DNA of 64,000 nucleotides from JANQRX01 sp963663975 (lineage in GTDB: Bacteria > Pseudomonadota > Alphaproteobacteria > Rhizobiales > Kaistiaceae), in assembly GCA_963663975.2 (NCBI GenBank), contig CAXXRA010000006.1, positions 434,001 through 498,000 of the forward strand, read 5' to 3'. The position numbers were made by a program, and so were the translations under genes. This document shows, in pieces, positions 1 through 8,361 of this stretch. How positions within the stretch are numbered: the first letter of the stretch is position 1; every line of letters begins with the position of its first letter. The notes beneath the pieces were generated by a model that was not told the origin of the DNA, ran no database searches, and saw only the letters and a list, made by a program, of their open reading frames with translations.

Positions 1-383
1 TCGAAGCTCAGCGGCACAAAACCCTGCGACGGCGACAACAGCCGCCACCGCCGACGCCAGGTCCTGGCGTAGCGGCGCACTGCGTCGTAGCCGCCGCCAT
101 AGCCCAGAGCCGCAAGGTCTTCATGAATCCGCAGCAGAGACAGCCGATCCCGGCGCGGCCTCTTCTCGTTGGCCTCCAGCTGGCGCTCGAGCTCATCCAC
201 CCACGGCCCAAGCTTCGGCATCGGCTGGATCTTGCGCTCGTAGCTGTACGAGGTCTCATCGCCCCGCACCACCTTGCGCACCGTGTTCTTCGAAACCCTC
301 AAATCCCGGGCGATCTTCTTGATCGGAACGCCCCTCACCAGATGATCCCGACGTATCCGTGCGATCGTCTCCACAACCAGCAT
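1..383 (-). CDS. istA: IS21-family transposase IstA, N-terminal fragment
   Basis: This is the first 127 codons of an IS21 transposase, running off the left edge. The start is the ATG at 383, preceded by a GGGGGAG ribosome binding site. Residues 4-40 form a helix-turn-helix (IARIRRDHLVRGVPIKKIA, then VSKNTVRKVVRG) that binds the terminal repeats. The following PKLGPWVDELERQL and RLSLLRIHEDLAALGYGGGY segments match the conserved region ahead of the DDE catalytic domain, which is not in the window. It would act with IstB on the element's ends. No frameshift is visible in the part shown. Confidence 0.85.
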   Translation of the reverse strand, partial: MLVVETIARIRRDHLVRGVPIKKIARDLRVSKNTVRKVVRGDETSYSYERKIQPMPKLGPWVDELERQLEANEKRPRRDRLSLLRIHEDLAALGYGGGYDAVRRYARTWRRRWRLLSPSQGFVPLSF

Positions 384-499
384 CTCCCCCACCTCGTCTG
401 TCCAAACAACGAGGTGTGTTAAAAATCACAAAACCAGGGGGGTCAATTTTGGACGCCGATTACCCCACCAAGGGGGTCAATATTCCACGCCGATCAACA
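1..499 (-). mobile_element. IS21-family insertion sequence, one end (truncated by window edge)
   Basis: The segment holds the N-terminal part of an IstA transposase reading leftwards, plus the terminal repeats of the element. Two repeats of the form GGGGGTCAATNTT-N-ACGCCGAT lie at 437-462 and 472-496, 34-35 bp apart. The element ends with CA at 498-499, which is TG at the 5' end on the transposase strand. Multiple subterminal repeats and TG...CA ends are typical of IS21. The rest of istA, istB and the other terminus lie outside the window, so the target duplication cannot be checked. The element ends about 45 bp before the mraZ promoter. Confidence 0.85.
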
Positions 500-543
500 C
501 CTTGCCAGGCGAGGCTGGGCCCCAGTCGCCGACCCTCGATCCA

Positions 544-590
544 TTGACCTCCCTTGAAATCCCATGGTATCCCATGAAATCCCGAATTGC
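544..590 (+). promoter_or_regulatory. mraZ promoter and MraZ operator
   Basis: CCC triplets recur at exactly 10-bp intervals (551, 561, 571, 581) inside CCCTTGAAAT, CCCATGGTAT, CCCATGAAAT and CCCGAATTGC. Read on the other strand these are helically phased GGGAT-type repeats, the form expected for the autoregulator MraZ. A TTGACC -35 hexamer at 544-549 directly abuts the repeats, so bound MraZ would cover the promoter. The -10 is uncertain (TGGTAT 565-570 or TATCCC 567-572). The rest of 591-718 has no gene that I can recognise. Confidence 0.7.
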
Positions 591-718
591 TGGCCGCCCG
601 AACGGGTCAGCACGGTGGTGATCGAGGAAGCTTGGGGCGACCACGATGACCTGCCAGCGGGGGAGCGGCCGCAGCCGGCTGATCATCGGCCGCCTGCGGT
701 TCACGGGGCACGAGGGCG

Positions 719-1189
719 ATGGACGAGTTTGTATCGACCTACACCAATCGTCTCGACGCCAAGGGACGAGTGTCGGTGCCAGCCCAGTTCCGCGCGGTGA
801 TGGCGGTGGACGGCTTTGACGGCCTTTACTGCTGCCCGACCCTTGACCGCCAGGCAGTCGATGCCGGCGGTAACCGCCTGCGCGAGGCAATCGGCGCAAG
901 CCTCTCGAATTTTGAGCCATTCTCGGAGGACCACGAATATCTGTCGACGACGCTGATTGGCGAGAGTGAGATTCTCAAGATCGATCGCGACGGGCGGGTG
1001 ATCCTGAGCGAGGCGATCAGGCACCACGCCGGCATTGCCGACAGCGTTACCTTCGTCGGGCAGGGCTACAAGTTTCAGATTTGGGAGCCGGAGCGATTTT
1101 CCGCCTATCGCGAGGAGGCCAAGGAGCGCTTGCGCGACATTCGCAAGCGGCTCGCTCCGGGCGGCCGGCGTCCGGGAACGGCGGAATGA
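719..1189 (+). CDS. mraZ: MraZ, transcriptional regulator of the dcw cluster
   Basis: MraZ is a DNA-binding protein of the SpoVT/AbrB-like fold that represses its own operon, the division and cell wall cluster. The 156-residue length is normal. It has the two-fold repeated structure of the family: the N-terminal half begins YTNRLDAKGRVSVPAQFR and the second half carries ILKIDRDGRVILSEAIR, each with the conserved D-x-x-G-R motif. It is the first gene of the plus-strand cluster and its stop codon overlaps the rsmH start. The operator upstream (551-590) fits autoregulation. Recognition is firm; regulation of this copy is inferred. Confidence 0.95.
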   Translation: MDEFVSTYTNRLDAKGRVSVPAQFRAVMAVDGFDGLYCCPTLDRQAVDAGGNRLREAIGASLSNFEPFSEDHEYLSTTLIGESEILKIDRDGRVILSEAIRHHAGIADSVTFVGQGYKFQIWEPERFSAYREEAKERLRDIRKRLAPGGRRPGTAE

Positions 1190-2220
1190 TGGTGGGCAGC
1201 GACATCGGGACCGGTGGTGTCGCTGGCGGACCAGCCCGCCACATTCCGGTTCTGCTTGATCAGGGGATGCGCCACGCGGCGCCGCGGCCGGGCGAGACCT
1301 TTGTCGATGCGACCTTCGGCGCCGGCGGCTACGCCAGGGCGATCCTGGATACTGGCGCGGCGGTCGTCGGCATCGACCGCGATCCCGAGGCGATCGACGA
1401 AGCTCGCCCGATGGCCACCGAATATGCCGGCCGGCTCAGCCTCGTTCGCGGTCGGTTTTCTCAACTCGATCGCATCGCCGCCGAACTGGGGCACGAAAAG
1501 GTCGACGGGGTGGTCCTCGATTCCGGGATCTCCTCGATGCAGCTCGACCGATCCGAGCGCGGCTTTTCCTTTGCTCGCAACGGACCTCTCGACATGCGCA
1601 TGGAGTCGGCAGGGCCGACCGCCGCCGATGTCGTCAACACCATGGATCGCAAGACGTTGGCGCGGGTGATCGCGGTGCTGGGCGAGGAAAAACGCGCCCG
1701 CACCGTGGCCGCTGCCATCGATCACGCGCGGGCGCAGAAGCCGTTGACCGGTACCGCCGAACTGGCGGAAATCGTCGCTCGGGCGATCGGCCGAAGTGGT
1801 CGCGACAGGATTCATCCCGCCACCCGCACATTTCAGGCGCTGCGGATCTTCGTCAACCGCGAACTCGGCGAACTGGCCGATGCGCTGGCCGCTTCGGAAC
1901 GCATATTGGCGGCCGGCGGTCGGCTGGTCGTGATTTCGTTTCACTCGCTCGAGGATCGGATCGTCAAGCGGTTCATCGCCGAGCGATCGGCGTTGGCGGG
2001 CGGCGGATCGCGCCATCGTCCGGCGCGCGAGATTCCGGCACCGTCGTTTGAACGCCTGACCAGGAACGCCGTGCGGCCGAGCGAAGCCGAAACAATCGCC
2101 AATCCGCGCGCCCGCTCAGCCCGACTGCGAGCCGCACGGCGCACCGACGCAATCGCGCAGCAGGTCGACTATCGCGCACTTGGTGTTCCCGACCTCGGTC
2201 AAGTCGAAACTGGGAGGTGA
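1186..2220 (+). CDS. rsmH: 16S rRNA (cytosine1402-N4)-methyltransferase RsmH
   Basis: RsmH (MraW) uses S-adenosylmethionine to methylate N4 of C1402 in 16S rRNA in the cytoplasm. The ATG at 1186 overlaps the mraZ stop (ATGA), which fixes the start; 344 residues result. Diagnostic segments are HIPVLLDQGM near the N-terminus, the SAM-binding FVDATFGAGGYARAIL, DGVVLDSGISSMQLD, and the C-terminal VISFHSLEDRIVKRF. A poorly conserved basic tail ends the protein. It sits second in the dcw cluster, its usual place, and ftsL follows after 4 bp. Confidence 0.96.
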   Translation: MMVGSDIGTGGVAGGPARHIPVLLDQGMRHAAPRPGETFVDATFGAGGYARAILDTGAAVVGIDRDPEAIDEARPMATEYAGRLSLVRGRFSQLDRIAAELGHEKVDGVVLDSGISSMQLDRSERGFSFARNGPLDMRMESAGPTAADVVNTMDRKTLARVIAVLGEEKRARTVAAAIDHARAQKPLTGTAELAEIVARAIGRSGRDRIHPATRTFQALRIFVNRELGELADALAASERILAAGGRLVVISFHSLEDRIVKRFIAERSALAGGGSRHRPAREIPAPSFERLTRNAVRPSEAETIANPRARSARLRAARRTDAIAQQVDYRALGVPDLGQVETGR

Positions 2221-2224
2221 TGAC

Positions 2225-2599
2225 ATGGGGCGGGCCTTCAATCTGATCTTGCTGGCCGGCATGATCGCCGGCGCAATCATCACCTACGACATGAAGCACC
2301 GCGCCGAGAATTCGGCTGAAGAGGTGGCGCGTCTTCGCTCCGACATCGCGCGCGAGAAGGCCGAAATCAACCTGCTACGTGCCGAGTTGAGCATGCTGAT
2401 GCAGCCGGGGCGCATCCAGGCGGCGGTCGAACAGTATCCCGAGCGGTTCGGCCTGGTGCCGTTTTCGCCAAACCAGATCGGCCTCATCGAAGAGATTCCT
2501 CTGCGTTCCGGTGCCCCTGACGAGGAGGCGCGCGCGACGCTGGCACGGCTGGCAGCAGGATTCGATGGCGATCCCGCAATCGGGGAGGCACGCCAGTGA
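2225..2599 (+). CDS. ftsL: Cell division protein FtsL
   Basis: FtsL is a small bitopic divisome protein that joins FtsB and FtsQ and helps activate FtsWI. The product has 124 residues: a short cytoplasmic N-terminus, one membrane segment at about residues 5-20 (LILLAGMIAGAIITY), then a periplasmic heptad-rich helix at about 25-65 (EEVARLRSDIAREKAEINLLR). The start ATG at 2225 has a GGGAGGTGA site just upstream. The position between rsmH and ftsI supports the call, since FtsL sequences diverge strongly. The stop overlaps the GTG start of ftsI. Confidence 0.9.
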   Translation: MGRAFNLILLAGMIAGAIITYDMKHRAENSAEEVARLRSDIAREKAEINLLRAELSMLMQPGRIQAAVEQYPERFGLVPFSPNQIGLIEEIPLRSGAPDEEARATLARLAAGFDGDPAIGEARQ

Positions 2600-4308
2600 G
2601 CGAAATCGACATGCGCGCCATGCCCTCCGAAGCAAACCGGCAGGACAGGGCCAAGCAACGGTTTCAACCGCAGCGCGACGAGATTCGGATCCGCATCAGG
2701 GTCGCCGCCATCTTATTCGCCATGATCTATCTGGTCATCATCGGGCGGCTGGTCATGTTCGGGTTGGCGGAGCCGGCAAGCGAGCATGCCTACGTTGACC
2801 CCAATGAGGCGATCGCCACCAGCCGACCCGACCTCATTGACCGCAACGGCGAAATTCTCGCTGCGGATATCAACATGGCCTCGCTCTATGCCGAGCCGCG
2901 CAACATCATCGATCCCGATGAGGCTTCGGAGCTGATTTCGAGCGTGCTGCCGGATCTGGACGCTGGCGCCATGCGCAAGCGCCTGACCGGCGATGCCGGG
3001 TTCGTTTGGCTCAAGCGTGAAATCACACCGTTGCAGAAACAGCAGATCCACGCGCTTGGCATTCCCGGCGTCGGCTTTCTCACCGAAAGTCGGCGCTTTT
3101 ATCCCGGCGGTTCGACCGCCGCCCATATCGTCGGCCTGGTCGATATCGACAACAGGGGCATCGCCGGCTTCGAGAAAACGGTCGACGATCGCGGCCTGGC
3201 CGACCTGCACGCCGCCGGCTTCGCTCGCGGCGAGGAACTGGAGCCGATCCGGCTTACGATCGACCTCAGGGTACAACACATCCTGCACGATGAACTGTCA
3301 CGGGCGATGGACCGCTACAGTGCGATCGCCGCGACCGGAATCATTCTCGACGTGCGAAACGGCGAAGTGCTCGCCATGGTGTCCTTGCCGGATTACGACC
3401 CGAACAATCCGGTCGATGCGCTGAAGCCGGATCGGCTCAATCGCATGGTCGCCGGCGTCTACGAGCTCGGTTCGGTGTTCAAGAGCTTTACCTTTGCCAT
3501 GGCCCTGGATGCCGGAGCGGTGACCCTGGACGACACGATCGATGCGACCCGGCCGATCCGGGTCGGGCGGTTCACCATCAGCGACTTCCACGCCAAGAGA
3601 AGGGTGCTGACCGTTCCTGAGGTGTTCATCTATTCCTCTAATATCGGCGCGGCGCGCATGGCGCTGATGGTGGGGCCGACCGGCCAGCGGGCGTTCCTGG
3701 ACAAGCTTGGCATGCTGGACCGGGTCGCCACCGACCTTCCCGAGACCGCACGTCCGATCGTGCCCAAGAAATGGTCCGAAATTACCGCCATGACGGTTGC
3801 CTTCGGCCACGGCCTGGCGGTCGCACCGTTGCAGATTGCGGTTGCCGACGCGGCGCTGGTCAATGGCGGCAAGCTGATCCCTCCGACCTTCGTGCCGCGC
3901 TCGCCGGCCGAGACCGAACGGCTCACGCGCCAGGTGATTTCGCCCGAAACCAGCACTCAATTGCGCTATCTCCTGCGCCTCAACGTCGAGAAAGGCTCCG
4001 GCCGCCGCGCGGCCGTGCCCGGCTATGTGGTCGGCGGCAAGACCGGAACCGCGGAAAAGGTCGAGAACGGCAAGTATTCCTCGACCAAGCGGCTGAACTC
4101 ATTCCTTGCAGCCTTCCCGATGGATGACCCGCAATATGTGATTCTGGTCGTGCTGGACGAACCCAAGGCGCCGCGCGAAGGCGGCGGTACTACCGCCGGA
4201 ACCAACGCCGCGCCTACCGTGGCGGCGGTGATCCGGCGGTCCGCGGCGCTGCTCGGGGTCGATCCCAGGGTCGAAGACGACATCACCGCCTTATTGGTGT
4301 CCAATTGA
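2596..4308 (+). CDS. ftsI: Peptidoglycan transpeptidase FtsI (PBP3)
   Basis: FtsI is the septal class B penicillin-binding protein that cross-links peptidoglycan with FtsW. The 570 residues start at GTG 2596, overlapping the ftsL stop. There is a short cytoplasmic tail, one membrane helix at about 35-55 (VAAILFAMIYLVIIGRLVMF), a dimerisation/pedestal domain, and then the transpeptidase domain. Its three active-site motifs are intact: S293-V-F-K296 with the catalytic serine, S347/S348-N, and K482-T-G-T. The order fits: ftsL precedes it and murE follows after a 58-bp gap. Confidence 0.97.
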   Translation: MSEIDMRAMPSEANRQDRAKQRFQPQRDEIRIRIRVAAILFAMIYLVIIGRLVMFGLAEPASEHAYVDPNEAIATSRPDLIDRNGEILAADINMASLYAEPRNIIDPDEASELISSVLPDLDAGAMRKRLTGDAGFVWLKREITPLQKQQIHALGIPGVGFLTESRRFYPGGSTAAHIVGLVDIDNRGIAGFEKTVDDRGLADLHAAGFARGEELEPIRLTIDLRVQHILHDELSRAMDRYSAIAATGIILDVRNGEVLAMVSLPDYDPNNPVDALKPDRLNRMVAGVYELGSVFKSFTFAMALDAGAVTLDDTIDATRPIRVGRFTISDFHAKRRVLTVPEVFIYSSNIGAARMALMVGPTGQRAFLDKLGMLDRVATDLPETARPIVPKKWSEITAMTVAFGHGLAVAPLQIAVADAALVNGGKLIPPTFVPRSPAETERLTRQVISPETSTQLRYLLRLNVEKGSGRRAAVPGYVVGGKTGTAEKVENGKYSSTKRLNSFLAAFPMDDPQYVILVVLDEPKAPREGGGTTAGTNAAPTVAAVIRRSAALLGVDPRVEDDITALLVSN

Positions 4309-4366
4309 CATCGCGATGTAGTGAGCGCGCGTTCCGTGAAGACCTGAGACGAACACCGGGGACTTG

Positions 4367-5824
4367 ATGCTTCTTGGAGACCTCGCCGGCGCTGATCCTG
4401 GCGTGCTCGCGAACCCCAGGGCGATCGACATTTCCGGCCTGTCGGCCGACAGCCGCCTGGTCAAGCCCGGTTTTCTGTTTGCGGCCCTATCGGGAGCCTC
4501 TGCCGACGGCGCCGTTTTTGCCGCCGACGCGGTCGATCGCGGCGCCGTGGTGATCCTGGCAGCGATCGACGCAGAGATCGAAGTACCATCGGACATTGCC
4601 GTGATCCGTTCGGACGATCCGCAGCGCACATTGGCGCTGTTTGCGGCCCGGTTCCATCCCGCTCAGCCCGAGCGCATGGTCGCGGTCACCGGGACCAGCG
4701 GGAAGACCTCCGTCGTCGAATTCGCGCGCCAGATTCTCGCCGCGGCCGGACGTGAGGCGGCCAGTATCGGCACGCTCGGCATCGTGACCTCGCGGGCCAC
4801 CCGTCCCGGCGGTCTGACGACGCCCGATCCGGTGGCGCTGCACGCCGAGTTGGATCGGCTGACACGCGGCGGCGTAAGCGACGCTGCGATCGAGGCGTCG
4901 AGCCACGGGCTGGATCAGCGCCGCCTCGACGGCCTCCGGCTCGAGGCTGCCGGCTTCACCAACCTCGGCCGCGACCACCTGGATTATCACCGCGACGAGG
5001 CCGACTACATGGCCGCAAAATTGCGGCTGTTCTCAGACATTCTGCCCGCCGACGGCACCGTCGTGATCGACATGGATGACAAACACGCACAAGCGGTGGC
5101 ATCGCTCGCCGGTGGCCGCGGCCAGAAGGTCATGTCGGTCGGCCGAAAAGGAACCGACATTCGGCTCGTCCGGTCGGTTGCCGACGGGTTCGGACAGCGG
5201 GTCGAGCTGAATGTATTTGGCCGCGACGCCAACATGACGATTCCCCTGGCCGGTACCTTCCAGGTGTCGAACGCACTGATGGCGGTCGGCCTGGCAATCG
5301 CCGTCGGTGTCGAAGCGGATGCCGCCTCGGCGAGCCTGGAAGGCTTGAATGGAGCACCGGGGCGGCTGGAATTCGTGGGGCGCAAAGCCAATGGCGCGAT
5401 GGTCTTCGTCGACTATGCCCACAAGCCGGAGGCGCTGGTCCACGCGCTGTCGGCCCTGCGTCCGATGACCGAAAACCGGCTGGTGATTGTGTTCGGTGCC
5501 GGTGGAGATCGTGATCCGGGCAAGCGTCCGCTGATGGGGCGGGCCGCCGCGGCTGGCGCCGATCATGTGATCGTCACCGACGACAATCCGCGCTCGGAAG
5601 ACCCGGCGGCCATCCGCCGGGCCATTGTGGACGCTGCGCCGGGTGCCATGGAAATTGGTGATCGCGGTGCGGCGGTGGCGCAGGCAGTGGCGATGCTCGG
5701 CCCCGGCGACGTCCTTTGCGTGGCCGGCAAGGGCCATGAAACCGGGCAGATCATCGGCGACCGTTCGATCCCCTATTCGGACCACGAGGCGGTGCGCGCG
5801 GCGCTCGCCGGAGAGGCGGCATGA
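4367..5824 (+). CDS. murE: UDP-MurNAc-tripeptide ligase MurE (meso-diaminopimelate-adding)
   Basis: MurE adds the third residue to UDP-MurNAc-L-Ala-D-Glu in the cytoplasm, using ATP. The ATG at 4367 gives 485 residues. The ATP-binding GTSGKTS lies at about 108-114. The DNPR motif (DDNPRSEDP, about residue 405) marks the meso-diaminopimelate-specific enzymes, so the peptidoglycan should be of the A1gamma type. The stop overlaps the murF start by 4 bp (ATGA). The 58 bp before the gene form one of the few gaps in the cluster and show no clear terminator. Confidence 0.97.
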   Translation: MLLGDLAGADPGVLANPRAIDISGLSADSRLVKPGFLFAALSGASADGAVFAADAVDRGAVVILAAIDAEIEVPSDIAVIRSDDPQRTLALFAARFHPAQPERMVAVTGTSGKTSVVEFARQILAAAGREAASIGTLGIVTSRATRPGGLTTPDPVALHAELDRLTRGGVSDAAIEASSHGLDQRRLDGLRLEAAGFTNLGRDHLDYHRDEADYMAAKLRLFSDILPADGTVVIDMDDKHAQAVASLAGGRGQKVMSVGRKGTDIRLVRSVADGFGQRVELNVFGRDANMTIPLAGTFQVSNALMAVGLAIAVGVEADAASASLEGLNGAPGRLEFVGRKANGAMVFVDYAHKPEALVHALSALRPMTENRLVIVFGAGGDRDPGKRPLMGRAAAAGADHVIVTDDNPRSEDPAAIRRAIVDAAPGAMEIGDRGAAVAQAVAMLGPGDVLCVAGKGHETGQIIGDRSIPYSDHEAVRAALAGEAA

Positions 5825-7269
5825 GCGCACCTCTGTGGACCACCCATGATTTGCTCACCGCCATCGCAGGGCGTCCGCTCGGCGCTGTGCCCGACGACAT
5901 CACCGGGATCTCGATCGACAGTCGTACCATCGGCCGGGGTGAAGCTTTCTTTGCCATTCGCGGGGAGCGCTTCGACGGTCATGACTTCGTCGCGCAGGCG
6001 TTTGCCCGCGGCGCCGCCACCGCCGTCGTCGGCCAGGACCATGCAGGGGAGTTGGTCGATGCCGCCGCCTCCCTGATCCTCGTCCCCGATGTCATGGAGG
6101 GGTTGCGCCGGCTCGGACGAGCGGCCCGTTCCCGCAGCCGGGCCGAGGTCGTCGCCGTGACCGGCAGCGTGGGAAAAACGGGCACCAAGGACATGCTCGC
6201 CGTAGCGCTCGGCGCGGAAGCGGCCGTCCATCACTCGCCGGCCTCGTTCAACAACCATTGGGGTGTGCCGCTAACGCTGGCACGCATGCCGGAACGGGCG
6301 CGTTACGCGGTCTTCGAAATCGGGATGAACCACCCGGGCGAGATCGAGCCGCTGGCACGGATGGTGCGGCCCCGCGTGGCCATCATCACCACGGTCGAAC
6401 CGGTCCACCTGGAGGCCTTCGACGACGTCGAATCGATCGCCCGCGCCAAGGCGGAGATATTCTCCGGCGTGACGGCAGGCGGTGCGGCGGTGATCAACCG
6501 CGACAATTCCCATTTCGATCTGCTGGCGGAGCTGGCCCGCGCTGCCGGGGTCGCTCGCATCGTCGGGTTTGGCCAGAGCGCCGATGCCGATATTCGCCTC
6601 GACCGGGTGGTCCTCAAACCGGGTTGCTCGACGGTTGCCGTCACCGTGCTGGGCGAGCCCGTTGCCTACAAAATCGGCGCGCCCGGGCGGCACCTTGTCC
6701 AGAACAGTCTGGCGGTTCTGGGAGCGGTCTCGCTGATCGGTGGCGACATCGCCCGAGCTGCACTTTCACTGGCGCGACTGGAGCTGCCAAAGGGCAGAGG
6801 GCGGCGCTATGCGCTCTCCCTCAGCGGCGGCCAAGCGTTGTTGATCGACGAGAGCTACAACGCCAATCCGGCCTCGATGGCAGCGGCGATCCAGCTTCTG
6901 GCGAGCGCCGAACCGGGCAGGGTCGGGCGGCGGATCGCGGTCCTTGGCGACATGCTGGAATTGGGCCGGCAGGCTCCTCAGATGCACGCTGCACTGGCCG
7001 AATCACTGGCCGCTGCCGGTGTCGACCTGGTGTTCGCCGCGGGGCCGCTGATGAGCACTTTGTGGGAGGCTCTTCCAAGACATCTCAAGGGGAGCTATGC
7101 CGACAGCGCCACGGAATTGGAGGGGCCGTTGCGGGATGCGCTCGCGCCGGGCGACGTGGTTATGGTCAAGGGATCAAACGGCATTCGGCTTGGTCCCCTG
7201 GTCGATTCGCTACGGCTGCAACATCGCCCCGCCCCGCAGGCGGATGCACCCCAAGAGGAAACCGCCTGA
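5821..7269 (+). CDS. murF: UDP-MurNAc-tripeptide--D-Ala-D-Ala ligase MurF
   Basis: MurF adds the D-Ala-D-Ala dipeptide made by Ddl to UDP-MurNAc-tripeptide, finishing the cytoplasmic precursor. The 482 residues include the P-loop GSVGKTGTKDM at about 115-125, NNHWGVPLTL at about 145, EIGMNHPGEIEPL and the ESYNANPASM motif in the C-terminal domain. Length and motif order are standard. The start overlaps the murE stop and its own stop overlaps the mraY start, so translation is probably coupled along the cluster. Confidence 0.97.
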   Translation: MSAPLWTTHDLLTAIAGRPLGAVPDDITGISIDSRTIGRGEAFFAIRGERFDGHDFVAQAFARGAATAVVGQDHAGELVDAAASLILVPDVMEGLRRLGRAARSRSRAEVVAVTGSVGKTGTKDMLAVALGAEAAVHHSPASFNNHWGVPLTLARMPERARYAVFEIGMNHPGEIEPLARMVRPRVAIITTVEPVHLEAFDDVESIARAKAEIFSGVTAGGAAVINRDNSHFDLLAELARAAGVARIVGFGQSADADIRLDRVVLKPGCSTVAVTVLGEPVAYKIGAPGRHLVQNSLAVLGAVSLIGGDIARAALSLARLELPKGRGRRYALSLSGGQALLIDESYNANPASMAAAIQLLASAEPGRVGRRIAVLGDMLELGRQAPQMHAALAESLAAAGVDLVFAAGPLMSTLWEALPRHLKGSYADSATELEGPLRDALAPGDVVMVKGSNGIRLGPLVDSLRLQHRPAPQADAPQEETA

Positions 7270-8354
7270 TGCTCACATTCCTAAGCCAAATCGGTGACCC
7301 GTTTTCGGTTTTCAACGTCTTTCGCTACATCACATTCCGCACCGCCGGCGCGACGATGACGGCGCTCCTGTTCGTCTTCCTGTTCGGCCCGACCATGATC
7401 GCCGCGTTGAGGTCGCGCCAGGGCAAGGGCCAGCCGATTCGCGAAGACGGTCCCCACAATCATCTGGTGACCAAAAAGGGCACGCCGACGATGGGCGGCC
7501 TCATGATCCTGTCCGGCGTGGTCGTCTCCAGCCTGCTGTGGGCGGATCCGCGCAACGCCTATGTCTGGGTGGTGCTCGGCGTCACGGTGTGCTTCGGCCT
7601 GATCGGTCTTTACGACGACTATCTCAAGGTTCACGCAGCCACCGAGCGCGGGTTCTCGCGGCGGGCCCGGCTGGCGATCGAGGCGGCGGTCGCGCTGGTC
7701 GCGTGCCTTATCCTGGTCGGCATCGGAACGCCGCCGCTGGCGACGTCGCTGACCTTTCCCTTCTTCAAGGATCTGGTGGTCAATCTCAGCTGGTTCTTCG
7801 TGCCGTTCGCCGCGTTCGTGATCGTCGGAGCCGGCAATGCGGTCAATCTGACCGACGGGCTCGACGGCCTGGCGATCGTGCCGGTGATGATCGCCGGAGC
7901 GAGCTTTGCCGCGATCGCCTATCTGTCGGGAAACGATTTCTTCGCCAGTTATCTGCAAATCCACGCGATACCGGGAACCGGCGAGTTGTCGGTCGTGTGC
8001 GGCGCGTTGATTGGCGCCGGCCTCGGCTTCCTGTGGTTCAACGCTCCACCTGCCGCCATCTTCATGGGCGATACCGGGTCGCTCGGCCTGGGCGGTCTGC
8101 TCGGTGCGATCGCCGTGGCCACCAAACACGAGATCGTGCTTGCCATCGTCGGCGGTCTGTTCGTGCTTGAGGCGGTGTCGGTGATCATTCAGGTGGCGTC
8201 CTTCAAGCTGACGGGCAAAAGGGTTTTCCGCATGGCGCCGATCCATCATCACTTCGAGCAGATAGGCTGGACCGAGGCGCAGATCGTGATCCGCTTCTGG
8301 ATCATTTCCGTTCTGCTGGCCCTGGTCGGTCTGACCAGTCTGAAGATCAGGTAG
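7269..8354 (+). CDS. mraY: Phospho-MurNAc-pentapeptide transferase MraY
   Basis: MraY transfers phospho-MurNAc-pentapeptide to undecaprenyl phosphate at the inner membrane and makes lipid I. The start is the ATG at 7269 overlapping the murF stop; a much longer reading frame is open upstream but lies inside murF. The 361 residues have about ten membrane helices. Catalytic signatures are present: GLYDDYLK at about 114-121, NLTDGLDGLA at about 193, FMGDTGSLGLG at about 265, and the histidine cluster MAPIHHHFE at about 322. MurD follows after 7 bp. Confidence 0.97.
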   Translation: MLTFLSQIGDPFSVFNVFRYITFRTAGATMTALLFVFLFGPTMIAALRSRQGKGQPIREDGPHNHLVTKKGTPTMGGLMILSGVVVSSLLWADPRNAYVWVVLGVTVCFGLIGLYDDYLKVHAATERGFSRRARLAIEAAVALVACLILVGIGTPPLATSLTFPFFKDLVVNLSWFFVPFAAFVIVGAGNAVNLTDGLDGLAIVPVMIAGASFAAIAYLSGNDFFASYLQIHAIPGTGELSVVCGALIGAGLGFLWFNAPPAAIFMGDTGSLGLGGLLGAIAVATKHEIVLAIVGGLFVLEAVSVIIQVASFKLTGKRVFRMAPIHHHFEQIGWTEAQIVIRFWIISVLLALVGLTSLKIR

Positions 8355-8361
8355 CTCCGGC

